DNA from: Nocardia sp. SYP-A9097
Lineage (GTDB): Bacteria > Actinomycetota > Actinomycetes > Mycobacteriales > Mycobacteriaceae
DNA length: 48,299 nt
Assembly: GCF_009649815.1 (NCBI RefSeq)
Contig: NZ_WJIC01000040.1
Location: forward strand, 1-48,299
Direction of reading: 5' to 3'
Both the position numbers and the translations under genes were made by a program. The notes below the pieces were generated by a model. It was given only the letters and a program-made list of their open reading frames with translations. It was not told the DNA's origin and made no database searches. Shown piece by piece: positions 23,578-33,239 of the stretch. Numbering within the stretch: the first letter of the stretch is position 1; every line of letters begins with the position of its first letter.

Positions 23578-26313
23578 CTATCTCTCAATAACCAGTCCCA
23601 GTCGATCGTCGTATCTCAAGCTGTAGCCGCTGAGTTCGGCGCAGCCAGATTCGTCGAGTTCCAGGACGAGTTCCCCTGCCAGCCACGGTGATTGCTGCCA
23701 GCCGGGATAGTAGGCGTTCTCCAAGGTGGCGACAGTTGTTCCCATCCGCCCATACTTGGTCAACGAGGGCGGCAGCCGGATCGTGCAGGCCGCCAGCGCT
23801 TTTGCGAATCCAACCGACGGCGGACCTTCGGTAGGTATCAACTCGCCACCGCGTTCGGGAACAGTGTCCAGCGCGTACACCCCGTCGGCGCGGCGCTGCA
23901 CGACGATGGCTTCGATACTGTCCTCGGCATCGCGGACCTGAGCTTGCCCACCGACTCCGTCCGCGTCGTCGCTGGCTTCGGCGATCAGCCAGCCGCGCAG
24001 ATTCGTCCGTTCCCCGTAAGGTTTTCCGAGCAGATAGTCGTTGGCGCGGCGTTGCTGATCGGCGATGAACGCACCCCAGGCGGTATCGGCGGTGTCAACG
24101 GCCTGCTCCCAACCCGTTGGCGCCGTGAACGACTCGGAGTAGGCCGCAGCGACCAAGGTCGGAATATCCGCGGGAACCCGTATCAGCCTGTCGGTTTGGC
24201 GTTCGAGTACCGCCGCGGCGCGAAGCAGCCGCGCCGCCCCATACACCGCGGTCGACCCCTTCACCGGCACCGGGACTGCGGTGCTGTGATCGACTCCCCG
24301 TACCAGGCACCGCGGTTCGCGGACCCGCGCCGGACGATAGGGACGAAGGTGCCGGTGCAGTCGCCCGATCCGCTGCAGCAGCAAATCGACCGGCGCGAGG
24401 TCGGTGATCAGGACATCGAGATCGATATCCAGCGACTGCTCGATTACCTGAGTGCCGACCAGGACAAAACGCGTCGGGCGGTTCGCCCGCCCCAGCGGCC
24501 CTAAAAGCGAGCGCAGCCGATCCTCCAGCGCCGCACGGTGATTGGACACGAATCGTGAATGCACCAGCAATACTTCCTCGGCCGAGAACACGCTGTCCTC
24601 GACAAGCGCGGTGTATACCTGCTGCGCGCGGGCCACGGTATTGCACACGATCCCCGCGACACCACCGTCCGACAGCAGGCCCCGCAGCTCGGCGATCAGC
24701 ACATCGAGATCATCGGCAAGGGGATCGACGTGGACCTCGAGGCCGCGGCCCGAAGCCGCAACCACTGCGGGCGCTGTGGTGCTCGGCCACACCGTCACGC
24801 TCGGATAACTCCGCGGTGCAGCGACCTCGTCGACCACCCTCCCCTCACAAGCACCCCGCTGGTACGCATCGAGCAGTGAACGCCGTTGCGCCGGAGGCAA
24901 TGTCGCCGACATCAGCACCACGGGCACACGGTAGGCACCCAACCATTCCAGACACCTGGACAGATACGTCGACATGTAGGCATCCGCGGCGTGCACCTCG
25001 TCGATGACCACGACCTTGTTCACCAACGCGAGGTGACGCAGCATCACGTGACGGGCTTTGAGCGCACCGCGCAGCACCTGGTCGACGGTGCCGACCACGA
25101 CATTGGCCAGCGGGCCCTTCTTCCCCACGTACCACGCATGAGCGACCACACCGTCGTCAGCGCAATCGACACCGATCGAAGCGAAACCCTTGTACCGCAA
25201 CTCCGAGAACGCCGCGTTCAGCGCCGCCTTACCGTGCGCGAGAAACAAGCTCCCGACCGCATCAGGTAACTTGCCCACCCATTCGTGCACGCGATCGAAC
25301 ATGGCGTTCGACGTCGCCATCGTCGGCAACGCTACGAACACCCCACCCAACCCGAACCGACGCGCCAGCACCTCGGCGACGAGAAGCGCGGCCTCGGTCT
25401 TGCCCTCCCCCATAGGGGCCTCGACGATCATCAACCCCGGCGCGGACATATCCTCGGCCAACCGCAGACACTCCACTTGCAACGGACGAATCCGGGCCCC
25501 CGCTGGAAGATCGAAACGAGACCGGAACAGCTCTGCCCCGCTGAGCGTCGTCGACGGAGTCCATGGATCGGGCAGAGCCAGCTGCGCCCACGCTTGGGCG
25601 GCAAAAGAATCCGAGACACGATCACTGTCGAGCGGAAACAGGTCCTGGTTACTGGCAATCCAATCCGACACGATCACCGCGGCCGTCAACAGCACCTGGG
25701 TCGCCAACGGCAACCGCACCGTCCGCCAATCCGGCAAACGATCCAGTGCGCCAACCGATTCGGTGACATGACACAACAGTTCCGCACGGCTGCGCTCCCA
25801 CACACCGTCGCCGAGCAACGAACCCAGAAACGGCGCGGCATCGGACTCCGCACCCGAGGGCGGACGCCCATGATGGCTGCCAACCACAATCGAATACGAC
25901 CGCGCGACCTTCACAGACCATCCGCGTTGCCCCAGAAAAGACTCCAACGCCACCTGCCCGGCAAGACCATGCGGCAACGCACGCCGATTCGCAGGAACAG
26001 ACCCAATCCGCAACCCACACAAGTGCATCCGATCAGCGAGCTCGGGAACCTGACAGGCAAACGCCGGCGACAACTTCCCGACATCATGCACCCCCGCCAA
26101 CCACCGCAGCAGCACCCGCCCATCCTCGACCCCACCCGGCAGCCCCACCGACATCACCTGCTTCGTTCTCGCCGGCAACCATCGATCCCACACCAGAGCG
26201 GCGACCGACGCCGAATCAGCCAAATGCCTGACCAGCGACAAACTGCCACCCGCACCGTCACTCTTCGCCCACGCAGACAACGTCGCAGCCGAAAGCGTTG
26301 AAACAGAACGCAT
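23578..26313 (-). CDS. cas3: CRISPR-associated helicase/nuclease Cas3 (HD + SF2)
   Basis: 911 residues. The N-terminal HD nuclease has AGVHDVGKLSPAFACQ, PHGLAGQ and SHHGRPP. The helicase has Walker A APMGEGKTEAALL, the DEVH box VVIDEVHAAD, MSATLPP, VLVGTQVIEQSLDIDLDVL and motif VI LLQRIGRLHRHLRP. It is recruited by Cascade to nick and degrade the non-target strand. ATG 26313 has GGAGGGG upstream; upstream open frame is not conserved. All catalytic motifs look intact. The trailer end of array 2 is 277 bp upstream in the same orientation, and that gap holds nothing recognisable. Confidence 0.95.
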   Translation of the reverse strand: MRSVSTLSAATLSAWAKSDGAGGSLSLVRHLADSASVAALVWDRWLPARTKQVMSVGLPGGVEDGRVLLRWLAGVHDVGKLSPAFACQVPELADRMHLCGLRIGSVPANRRALPHGLAGQVALESFLGQRGWSVKVARSYSIVVGSHHGRPPSGAESDAAPFLGSLLGDGVWERSRAELLCHVTESVGALDRLPDWRTVRLPLATQVLLTAAVIVSDWIASNQDLFPLDSDRVSDSFAAQAWAQLALPDPWTPSTTLSGAELFRSRFDLPAGARIRPLQVECLRLAEDMSAPGLMIVEAPMGEGKTEAALLVAEVLARRFGLGGVFVALPTMATSNAMFDRVHEWVGKLPDAVGSLFLAHGKAALNAAFSELRYKGFASIGVDCADDGVVAHAWYVGKKGPLANVVVGTVDQVLRGALKARHVMLRHLALVNKVVVIDEVHAADAYMSTYLSRCLEWLGAYRVPVVLMSATLPPAQRRSLLDAYQRGACEGRVVDEVAAPRSYPSVTVWPSTTAPAVVAASGRGLEVHVDPLADDLDVLIAELRGLLSDGGVAGIVCNTVARAQQVYTALVEDSVFSAEEVLLVHSRFVSNHRAALEDRLRSLLGPLGRANRPTRFVLVGTQVIEQSLDIDLDVLITDLAPVDLLLQRIGRLHRHLRPYRPARVREPRCLVRGVDHSTAVPVPVKGSTAVYGAARLLRAAAVLERQTDRLIRVPADIPTLVAAAYSESFTAPTGWEQAVDTADTAWGAFIADQQRRANDYLLGKPYGERTNLRGWLIAEASDDADGVGGQAQVRDAEDSIEAIVVQRRADGVYALDTVPERGGELIPTEGPPSVGFAKALAACTIRLPPSLTKYGRMGTTVATLENAYYPGWQQSPWLAGELVLELDESGCAELSGYSLRYDDRLGLVIER

Positions 26314-26590
26314 TTCCCCTCCACAAACCTCGAACAGCCCCCGCGAAAGCAGCCACAGATATCCAAAAGCCAGCTGTCCGCAAACACGATCGAGTGTGCA
26401 GGCAATACGCGCGCCCCGCCATCGGCCAGCGGGAACTGGCACGCAAAGTCATCCGCTGACACAGCGCGTCCGCGACGCGACGATTGGGCCTGCGACAACG
26501 CCCGACCTCACGCTGCACGAACTCCATGGCCGACGTCCGGTATGCCTCAAGCAGTGAACACCAGCAGCCCATCACAATTCCGCCATTTAC

Positions 26591-28145
26591 AGGCTCATCC
26601 CCGAGCATGCGTGGAGCACGACGCGGGCACGTCCCAGGCGGATCCGGACTTGGGCTCACCCCCGCGCGTACGGGGAGCACTGCTCCCGTTCATGAATAAA
26701 CCCGTGGAATCGGGGCTCACCCCCGCGCGTACAGGGAGCACGCAGGATGCGTGAGAGCCAGCGCTCAACATTGAGGGCTCACCCCTGCGCGTGCGGGGAG
26801 CACCCGGGATCATCGGCCGACCCAGGTCTTCGAGCGGGCTCACCCCCGCGCGTGCGGGGAGCACCAGGCTTCCACGGCAAGGGTGAGGCGATCGACGGGC
26901 TCACCCCCGCGCGTGCGGGGAGCACGGCGGTGGGTGTCGGTCATGCCTTCTCCTGAATGGCTCACCCCCGCGCGTGCGGGGAGCACGGTCGCGGCCCGTT
27001 TGGTCTGCTCCGCGTCATAGGCTCACCCCCGCGCGTGCGGGGAGCACGATCTCCCTGTCGGTGACGAGTTGCTGCGAGCGGGCTCACCCCCGCGCGTGCG
27101 GGGAGCACTCCGGTAAACCAGCGCCGGAAAACGGGGGTCAGGGCTCACCCCCGCGCGTGCGGGGAGCACTCGTCGTCATGCTGGGTCCTTCGTCGTGAAG
27201 AGGGCTCACCCCCGCGCGTGCGGGGAGCACTCGTCGTCATGCTGGGTCCTTCGTCGTGAAGAGGGCTCACCCCCGCGCGTGCGGGGAGCACGCAGCGCCG
27301 TCGACGCCGAACTCCAAGCGCGCGGGCTCACCCCCGCGCGTGCGGGGAGCACCAGGTCCTTGGCCAGGTCCGGGTTGTCGAGCAGGGCTCACCCCCGCGC
27401 GTGCGGGGAGCACCCACAGCAGGTATCTGATCCATGCGAGGTCGAGGGCTCACCCCCGCGCGTGCGGGGAGCACTAGAGCTGGAGCTCGCGTTGGAGCTG
27501 GTCGCGGGGCTCACCCCCGCGCGTGCGGGGAGCACTCCCTGGGCAAAGTCCCCGGCATCACCGGTCCGGGCTCACCCCCGCGCGTGCGGGGAGCACGGCG
27601 TACCCCGGGTCGAAATCGCTCGGTGCGTGGGCTCACCCCCGCGCGTGCGGGGAGCACGATCTACCCGCCCACTGAGAAGTTCAAGTCACGGGCTCACCCC
27701 CGCGCGTGCGGGGAGCACTTGGGCTTGGGCGTGTGCGGGGGAAGCGCTCTGGGCTCACCCCCGCGCGTGCGGGGAGCACATGGTCACCGATCGGGGGTTG
27801 CCCGGGAGTCTGGGCTCACCCCCGCGCGTGCGGGGAGCACCAGAGCGACGGCGTCAACAAAATGTATTGGAAGGGCTCACCCCCGCGCGTGCGGGGAGCA
27901 CGAATCGTTGTATCGAGTCAGCAGATCGGACTTGGGCTCACCCCCGCGCGTGCGGGGAGCACCCGTCGGGCAGCACGCGGACCCAGCCGCAGAAGGGCTC
28001 ACCCCCGCGCGTGCGGGGAGCACCCTGTGACGAGGCCCGTGCTCGGCTTTGGTGCGGGCTCACCCCCGCGCGTGCGGGGAGCACAACGCGGGCAGCCTCA
28101 ATGCGGGCGGCGAAAGCGGCTCACCCCCGCGCGTGCGGGGAGCAC
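26591..28145 (-). CRISPR. Type I-E CRISPR array 2 (26 repeats, 25 spacers)
   Basis: Same 29-base repeat as array 1, with a 61-base period. The left-end repeats at 26591, 26652 and 26713 carry substitutions (for example CGAGCATGCG, GCGTACGGGG), marking the old end. The leader is on the right. One spacer is tandemly duplicated (27170-27201 equals 27231-27262). Transcription runs leftwards towards cas3. The first leader-proximal repeat (28117) begins CGGCTC instead of GGGCTC. Confidence 0.97.
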
Positions 28146-28196
28146 ACTTCCTGACCAGCGGTTCCGCTGCGCGAGTACCCGCTTTTCATTCACTTT
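28146..28196 (-). promoter_or_regulatory. Leader of CRISPR array 2
   Basis: It has the same bipartite pattern as array 1: ACTTCCTGACCAGC directly after the last repeat, 23 variable bases, then TTTTCATTCACTTT. Conservation of these two blocks but not of the bases between them points to function in spacer integration and/or as a promoter. Confidence 0.8.
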
Positions 28197-28680
28197 GTGT
28201 TGAGTTTCTGCCTGGACCGAAACGCGACAGCACCCGCCTACCCACCTCTCTCACCTAGCCTTGTGGACACTCTTCGAAAATCGATACTGACACACTTTCC
28301 ACGAGTGCCCCGATCGAAATCTGCACAGGGTCTTGATATTTGACGATGACCTGCAGGATCTCCTCCACCGCACGTTGAGACGGAGCCCGCCACGCCGCAC
28401 CCAGCACCACCAGTGGTTTACAGCGGTTGGATCCCTGTACGTGGACACCCGATCGAGACCTGATGCTGGTTCACGACGTTCGAGCACCACAGCGGGAGAA
28501 CCCATCAGACCCGAAGGAGGCTCGTTGACCTCGGAGACCGACCGCCCAATTCCCACTCGACAGCCGCGCCGTAACGGTGTTCGATGGATCGAACCATCGC
28601 ACCACCGGGAACCAGCACAGGCGCTGTTGCGCGGCAACCGTCACCACCGCAGCGCAACCGCAGTGGGACAGGATGCCACC
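28197..28680. other. Region without a convincing gene
   Basis: About 480 bases between the array 2 leader and the zinc-ribbon gene. Frames open on both strands here have no family likeness or good start. It probably contains the array 2 promoter on the left side and the promoter of the next gene on the right. Confidence 0.45.
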
Positions 28681-29289
28681 GTGGGATACGACTTCAACTG
28701 CCCCACATGCCAACACGACGACCAGGTACAGCGAGTCCCCGCCATCCGGGCATCGGGAACCTCCACCTACTACGGTTCCGACTACTACTCCGGTGTCGGC
28801 ATCAGCACCGGTGGTCTCATCCCAGTGTTCGGTTCGACCACCGTCGAACGGACCCACTCCACCCGGCTCGCGCAGTCACTCGCACCGGAACCGGCACAGC
28901 GAGCCTCGGGAAAGTTGGTCGGGCTCGGCCTCTTGCTGTCGATACCCGCACTGTTCGCTGTGCTGTTCTCCGTCCTCGCGGTCCGTGCGCCGGATGGGGA
29001 CGTCGGCTTGCCGATGCTCATCTTTGTTGCCTTCGGATTCTCATTGACCGTCGCAGCCCCTTCGCTCTTGCTGTTCACAGCGGCTATCCGTCGGACTCGT
29101 CGCAATAATCGAATCCTGCGAGGGCGCGGAGCTGCTCGCAACGTGTGGAGTGCCGGTTGCTACTGCCACCGGTGCGGCTGCTGTTTCTGGCCGTACCCCG
29201 TCGCACCCGGAATCCCAGCGCGCCAACCCCTTTCCCCTAATAGTTTCCGGTGGATCGTCTGGAACACAGGCGGCTACGCGAAGCTCTAG
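28681..29289 (+). CDS. Zinc-ribbon membrane protein of unknown function
   Basis: 202 residues from GTG 28681 (AGGA eight bases upstream). CPTC near the N-terminus (residues 7-10) and CYCHRCGCCFWP near the C-terminus would bind zinc. Between them come a Tyr/Ser/Gly-rich stretch (SGTSTYYGSDYYSGVGIS) and two membrane helices (LVGLGLLLSIPALFAVLFS, LPMLIFVAFGFSLTVAAPS). The end FRWIVWNTGGYAKL resembles that of a family of small actinobacterial proteins without assigned function. The upstream open frame (from 28333) is not similar to anything known and is excluded. Confidence 0.7.
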   Translation: MGYDFNCPTCQHDDQVQRVPAIRASGTSTYYGSDYYSGVGISTGGLIPVFGSTTVERTHSTRLAQSLAPEPAQRASGKLVGLGLLLSIPALFAVLFSVLAVRAPDGDVGLPMLIFVAFGFSLTVAAPSLLLFTAAIRRTRRNNRILRGRGAARNVWSAGCYCHRCGCCFWPYPVAPGIPARQPLSPNSFRWIVWNTGGYAKL

Positions 29290-29774
29290 CCTTCTCAGAA
29301 AGCTTAGCCCTGTGCAGCCACCGGTCCCGGCATTCACCCTAATAGGGCGACCCTGCGCTCGCCCACGACCTCGAAGCAACTGCACCGCACGCAATTCACC
29401 GCACCCACATCCGACCACCGCAAATACTCGGCCGTCAGTGCGCCAATTGCTGATCTGTGCCGACACTCGTGGACCAACACTATCTGCGGTGTACTGCCTG
29501 GTACCGCCGCCGCTGCACCCAGACCAGCGCCCAAAAAAAACTACTCCGACCCTCCCGGCACCTGTCGCCGTTCAGCACGAGTCTCCTTGACCTGCCTGAT
29601 TCGCGGACCCGATCCGGGACGTAATACACGCGAGAACGATCTGGGCGGCTGAGACACCTCATTCTTATTGTGGATTCAAAGAGAGTAGCCCTCAGCAGAA
29701 CCTCCCGGCTCTATGAGGACCTTATAGCCGACCCAATAGGCCCCGCTCTTCTACTAAGAATGCTCATCTCTTTC
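29290..29774. other. Region without a convincing gene
   Basis: About 485 bases between the zinc-ribbon gene and the hairpin at 29775. No frame has recognisable content. If the amidoligase module has its own promoter upstream of the hairpin, it should lie near the right end of this stretch. Confidence 0.45.
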
Positions 29775-29811
29775 ACGCCGTGACGGAATTCCCTCCGTCA
29801 CGGCGTTTTTC
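29775..29811 (+). terminator. Strong intrinsic terminator or attenuator before amidoligase gene 1
   Basis: ACGCCGTGACGGA pairs perfectly (13 bp) with TCCGTCACGGCGT across the six-base loop ATTCCC, followed directly by TTTTT on the plus strand. The opposite strand has no T-run, so it acts on rightward transcripts. It ends only 32 bases before the ATG of the next gene, which leaves almost no room for a promoter between them. Confidence 0.8.
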
Positions 29812-29842
29812 GTTTGTCGACCCTTTTGGAAGGCAATCCGTC

Positions 29843-31045
29843 ATGCCCCTGAACACATCGCCTGCACCTTTGTGCGCGGTCTGCCACTCTGCCATCTCCG
29901 GACGGCGTTTGCAGACCCCCGACGCTGAAACAGTCTGCCTCCCTTGCGCGGTCGCCTTGCCGCGTTGCGATCGGTGTCGCGAACCCAGCCGCCATCTGGC
30001 CATGACTGTCGAACTCGGACGCCTGTGCCACACGTGTGCGGACGGCTGGTCGGAATGCGCGCGCTGCCGGTACCACACGCCGACCACGTGGCGCACCGAT
30101 ACCGGCGATCGTGTATGCCCAGCCTGCGTCGATCGATTCTTCGATCGCTGCGCTGCGTGCAGCCTCTACACCGCCGACAGTCGATACGTCTCGGGCGGCT
30201 TCCGTGTGTGTTCGCGGTGCGCACAGAGTTACAGCTCGTGCGAGGAATGCGGCACCCTCCTGCCCGAGCACACCGATTGCGAGAGTTGCGAATCCGATGG
30301 TCGGATCTGGAACTACAACTACAAGCCCGACCCGCGATTCTTCGGCCACGGCCCGATGTTCTTCGGCCTGGAACTGGAAATCGTTGTCCCGTCCCACAAT
30401 TATCAGACGTGCGCGTCGATGGTCGGCGACTATGTACGCGAATTGGCGTATCTCAAGTACGACTCGTCGATCGAGCCGCTCGGCTTCGAGCTGGTCACCC
30501 ATCCGATGGATTACCGATTCGCGATCGAGAAGTTTCCCTGGCAGCTAATCGAGCAGCTGAAGGAACTCGGGTGCCGCTCGGATCAAAGTGTCGGCATCCA
30601 TGTGCATGTTTCGCGTGACGGATTCGACTCGGCCGCCCACATTTTCCGGTGGGCCAAGCTGATCTATCGCAACGAGCCGCAAACGGTCGCCCTGGCCCGA
30701 CGCCGATCACCCTTCGCACAGTTCTCCACTACCGCACGGGAGCGGGTGAAGCACACGGCGAAAGACGATATGCGCCGGTACGGGTTGAACCGATACCAGG
30801 CCATCAACCCTCACCCGCGAAAGAGCCTGGAATTGCGGGTCTTCGCCGGATCCCTCGATATCCAGCAAGTGCAGGCGGCCCTGGCGTTCGCCGCGGCCAC
30901 CGTCGAGTACACCCGCACGCTCACTTCCACTGAAGTGATTCGGCAGGGCGGCTGGGACTGGAATCAGTTCACCGCGTGGGTGAACCAGCATGAGGAGTAT
31001 GCGCCGCTACGGGCGGAGATGGAGGCACTCGCGTGTGCCTCCTGA
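29843..31045 (+). CDS. Cys-rich amidoligase-family protein, module copy 1
   Basis: 400 residues. Residues 11-149 hold ten CxxC pairs (CAVC, CLPC, CDRC, CHTC and so on), a row of zinc knuckles. Residues about 170-340 carry the signature of the putative amidoligase family, which has a glutamine-synthetase-like fold: FFGLELEI (175-180), KYDSSI (205-210), GFELVTHPM (214-222), GIHVHVSRDGF (251-261) and ELRVFAGSL (330-338). The Glu, His and Arg residues there would bind metal and ATP. Such enzymes join a carboxylate to an amine. The next gene encodes a glutaminase-type partner and overlaps by 13 bases, so ammonia transfer between the two is likely. Substrate unknown; the zinc region may bind the target. 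ATG 29843 has GGAAGG upstream. Confidence 0.72.
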   Translation: MPLNTSPAPLCAVCHSAISGRRLQTPDAETVCLPCAVALPRCDRCREPSRHLAMTVELGRLCHTCADGWSECARCRYHTPTTWRTDTGDRVCPACVDRFFDRCAACSLYTADSRYVSGGFRVCSRCAQSYSSCEECGTLLPEHTDCESCESDGRIWNYNYKPDPRFFGHGPMFFGLELEIVVPSHNYQTCASMVGDYVRELAYLKYDSSIEPLGFELVTHPMDYRFAIEKFPWQLIEQLKELGCRSDQSVGIHVHVSRDGFDSAAHIFRWAKLIYRNEPQTVALARRRSPFAQFSTTARERVKHTAKDDMRRYGLNRYQAINPHPRKSLELRVFAGSLDIQQVQAALAFAAATVEYTRTLTSTEVIRQGGWDWNQFTAWVNQHEEYAPLRAEMEALACAS

Positions 31046-31794
31046 CATTTCTGCCGAGCGGCGTCAACCCCGATCTCGCGGCCCTGAGAAACGGCGCCCG
31101 CGTCAACAGGGACGGCCACGGGTTCGCTGTGGTCACCGATAACGGCATCCTGGTCGGCCGCGGCATGGACGCCGACCAGGTGATCGACGATTTCACCGCT
31201 GTCCGAAGCCGGCACTCGAATCAGCCCGCACTATTCCACAGCCGCTACGCCACGCATGGGGCGGTGAGCCTGGACAATTGCCACCCGTTCCGTCTCGGCC
31301 GGGACAGCCGAACTGTGTTGGCGCACAACGGTATTCTGCCGCGCCGGGTACAGCCGGCACCGTATGACCCACGCTCGGATACCCGCATCGCCGCCGAAGG
31401 CTACCTTCCACAAGAGCCCTTCGGCTCCTACGACACCCGACGTGGTCGGCGCTGCCTTGAATCGTGGCTCGGGACCAGCAAACTCGTCCTGCTGACCCTC
31501 GACCCGAGTTTCGCCGAGAACGCCTACGTATTCAACGAATCAGCCGGAATCTGGGAGACCGGCATCTGGTACTCGAACCCCGGTTATCGGCCCGACACGA
31601 CATCGGGGCTGCTGCGCTCACGCGCGTGGCTGTACGTGTGTGAAGGCTGTGGCGACGTCGACTTCAGCCGTCGCGGCCAGTACTGCGGCCGTTGCGGTTG
31701 GTGTTTCCACTGCGCCAACGTCTTTCCTCACTGCGACTGCACCGGACGTTCGAGCACGCCCGCTGTAGCGCTGCGCCGCAGCGACATCCGCTAG
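31033..31794 (+). CDS. Class II glutamine amidotransferase with C-terminal zinc ribbon, module copy 1
   Basis: 253 residues. The second codon is Cys (M-C-LLTF), the nucleophile of N-terminal-nucleophile glutaminases once Met is removed. FHSRYATHG (68-76) and AHNGILP (97-103) supply the substrate-binding residues. No phosphosugar or second catalytic domain follows. Instead there is a Cys cluster (residues 203-236: CEGC, CGRCGWCFHC, CDC) that should bind zinc. It would release ammonia from glutamine for the amidoligase. The GTG start lies inside the end of the amidoligase gene. That overlap encodes both the amidoligase end CAS-stop and the catalytic start. Confidence 0.8.
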   Translation: MCLLTFLPSGVNPDLAALRNGARVNRDGHGFAVVTDNGILVGRGMDADQVIDDFTAVRSRHSNQPALFHSRYATHGAVSLDNCHPFRLGRDSRTVLAHNGILPRRVQPAPYDPRSDTRIAAEGYLPQEPFGSYDTRRGRRCLESWLGTSKLVLLTLDPSFAENAYVFNESAGIWETGIWYSNPGYRPDTTSGLLRSRAWLYVCEGCGDVDFSRRGQYCGRCGWCFHCANVFPHCDCTGRSSTPAVALRRSDIR

Positions 31795-32033
31795 CCCACT
31801 TCTCGGCAGTCCCGCGGCATCGAGTCTCGATCCGCCCTCTCTCAGCTTCGTCCTCATCCGGTCGCATCCGCCTGTTCAGCAGAGGCCGATCCGACCCTAT
31901 TCCTCGTGCCCGTACCGCGACTCGTTCACGGAATTCATGCGCCTTGCCACGCGAATGCCCCTGCGCGCCCGCGTATTCGCGCATCGGTCCTGCGACTTCT
32001 CCTGTAGTTCTCATCAACCAGGAAGGCCCATCT

Positions 32034-33239
32034 ATGCCCAATTCGCTGACAGCGCGAGCCCTCTGCGCCAGGTGTGCGGCACAGCTGCCCGACGATCCCC
32101 CTGCTCACAGCCTCGGCCTTCTGTGCTCGACCTGCGAGAGCCTTCCGTTCTGCGACGACTGCGGTGACCGCGTCACGACGGTTCACACCACCGTCGACGA
32201 CGGGACCTTGTGCACCGACTGCGCTCAGCGATGGCGCGAATGCGAATGCTGCGAGCTCTACACCACCTCCGACGACCGCACCACCAACGACGGCACCGTC
32301 TGCGACCGGTGCCGCGAGAACCACTACTGGTGGTGCTCGGACTGCCGCCGATACGCCCGCTCGGTCCGACTCGTCGACAACGGCGAGGACGTGTGCGGCG
32401 ACTGCGAAGACCAATACCGCGAATGCCTGGACTGCGATCGCCTCACCAGCAACGGCACCTACTGCTCGCACTGCGATCACGATCAGCGCGAGGACCGCAT
32501 CTACGACTACTCCTACAAACCCGACCCCGTCTTCCACGGCGAAGGCCCGGTCTACCTCGGGCTGGAACTCGAGGTCAAAACACCGAGCCGTGCCCTCGAG
32601 GACTGCGTCGACATCGCCACCAACCATCTCGGCCGGCTCGGCTACCTCAAAGAGGACGGATCCATCGGCTACGGCAACGGATTCGAACTCGTCACCCACC
32701 CGATGAGCTACGCCTGGGCCATCGAAGAGTTTCCCTGGAATGTATTGCGGGAGTTGCGTGTCCGTGGCGCCTACATCGACAACGAGGTCGGCATCCATGT
32801 CCACGTCTCCCGCGACGGATTCGACTCCCCGGCACACGTGTATCGGTGGATGAAGTTCTTCTACCGCAACGAACCCCATGCCGTGCGACTGGCCCGCCGC
32901 CGTAGCGATGACTGGGCCAGCTTCACTCCCGAAACCCGCGCCGACATCGCCAAATTCGCCAAAGGCGAACGCTTCGGCTACGGCCGCTACCAAGCCATCA
33001 ACGTCTACCCGCAAGAAACCTTCGAAGTCCGCATCTTCGCCAGTTCCCTACACCGCCAACAGGTCCAAGCCGCTCTGGCCTTCGTCGCCGCGTCGGTGGA
33101 GTACACCCGCACCCTCACCTCCGGCGACGTGGCTCGCCGGAGGGGTTGGGAATGGGCCGCGTTCGTCACCTGGGTGCGAGCCCACCCGATCTACCTGCCC
33201 TTGCTGGCGGAAATGGAGGCCCTGCAATGTGCATCCTGA
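32034..33239 (+). CDS. Cys-rich amidoligase-family protein, module copy 2
   Basis: 401 residues, the same design as the protein at 29843. Ten CxxC pairs lie within residues 11-147. Then come YLGLELEV (174-181), KEDGSI (206-211), GFELVTHPM (216-224), GIHVHVSRDGF (253-263) and EVRIFASSL (331-339). All putative catalytic residues match copy 1. The two are clearly paralogues but well diverged, especially in the zinc region, so this is an old duplication and the copies may have different targets. ATG 32034 has GGAAGG about eight bases upstream. The 239-base gap before it has no gene or hairpin. Confidence 0.72.
   Translation: MPNSLTARALCARCAAQLPDDPPAHSLGLLCSTCESLPFCDDCGDRVTTVHTTVDDGTLCTDCAQRWRECECCELYTTSDDRTTNDGTVCDRCRENHYWWCSDCRRYARSVRLVDNGEDVCGDCEDQYRECLDCDRLTSNGTYCSHCDHDQREDRIYDYSYKPDPVFHGEGPVYLGLELEVKTPSRALEDCVDIATNHLGRLGYLKEDGSIGYGNGFELVTHPMSYAWAIEEFPWNVLRELRVRGAYIDNEVGIHVHVSRDGFDSPAHVYRWMKFFYRNEPHAVRLARRRSDDWASFTPETRADIAKFAKGERFGYGRYQAINVYPQETFEVRIFASSLHRQQVQAALAFVAASVEYTRTLTSGDVARRRGWEWAAFVTWVRAHPIYLPLLAEMEALQCAS

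Noticed and set aside
31935..33014. 359-codon minus-strand frame opposite amidoligase 2
   Set aside because: Antisense shadow; the plus strand carries CxxC and amidoligase motifs conserved with copy 1.
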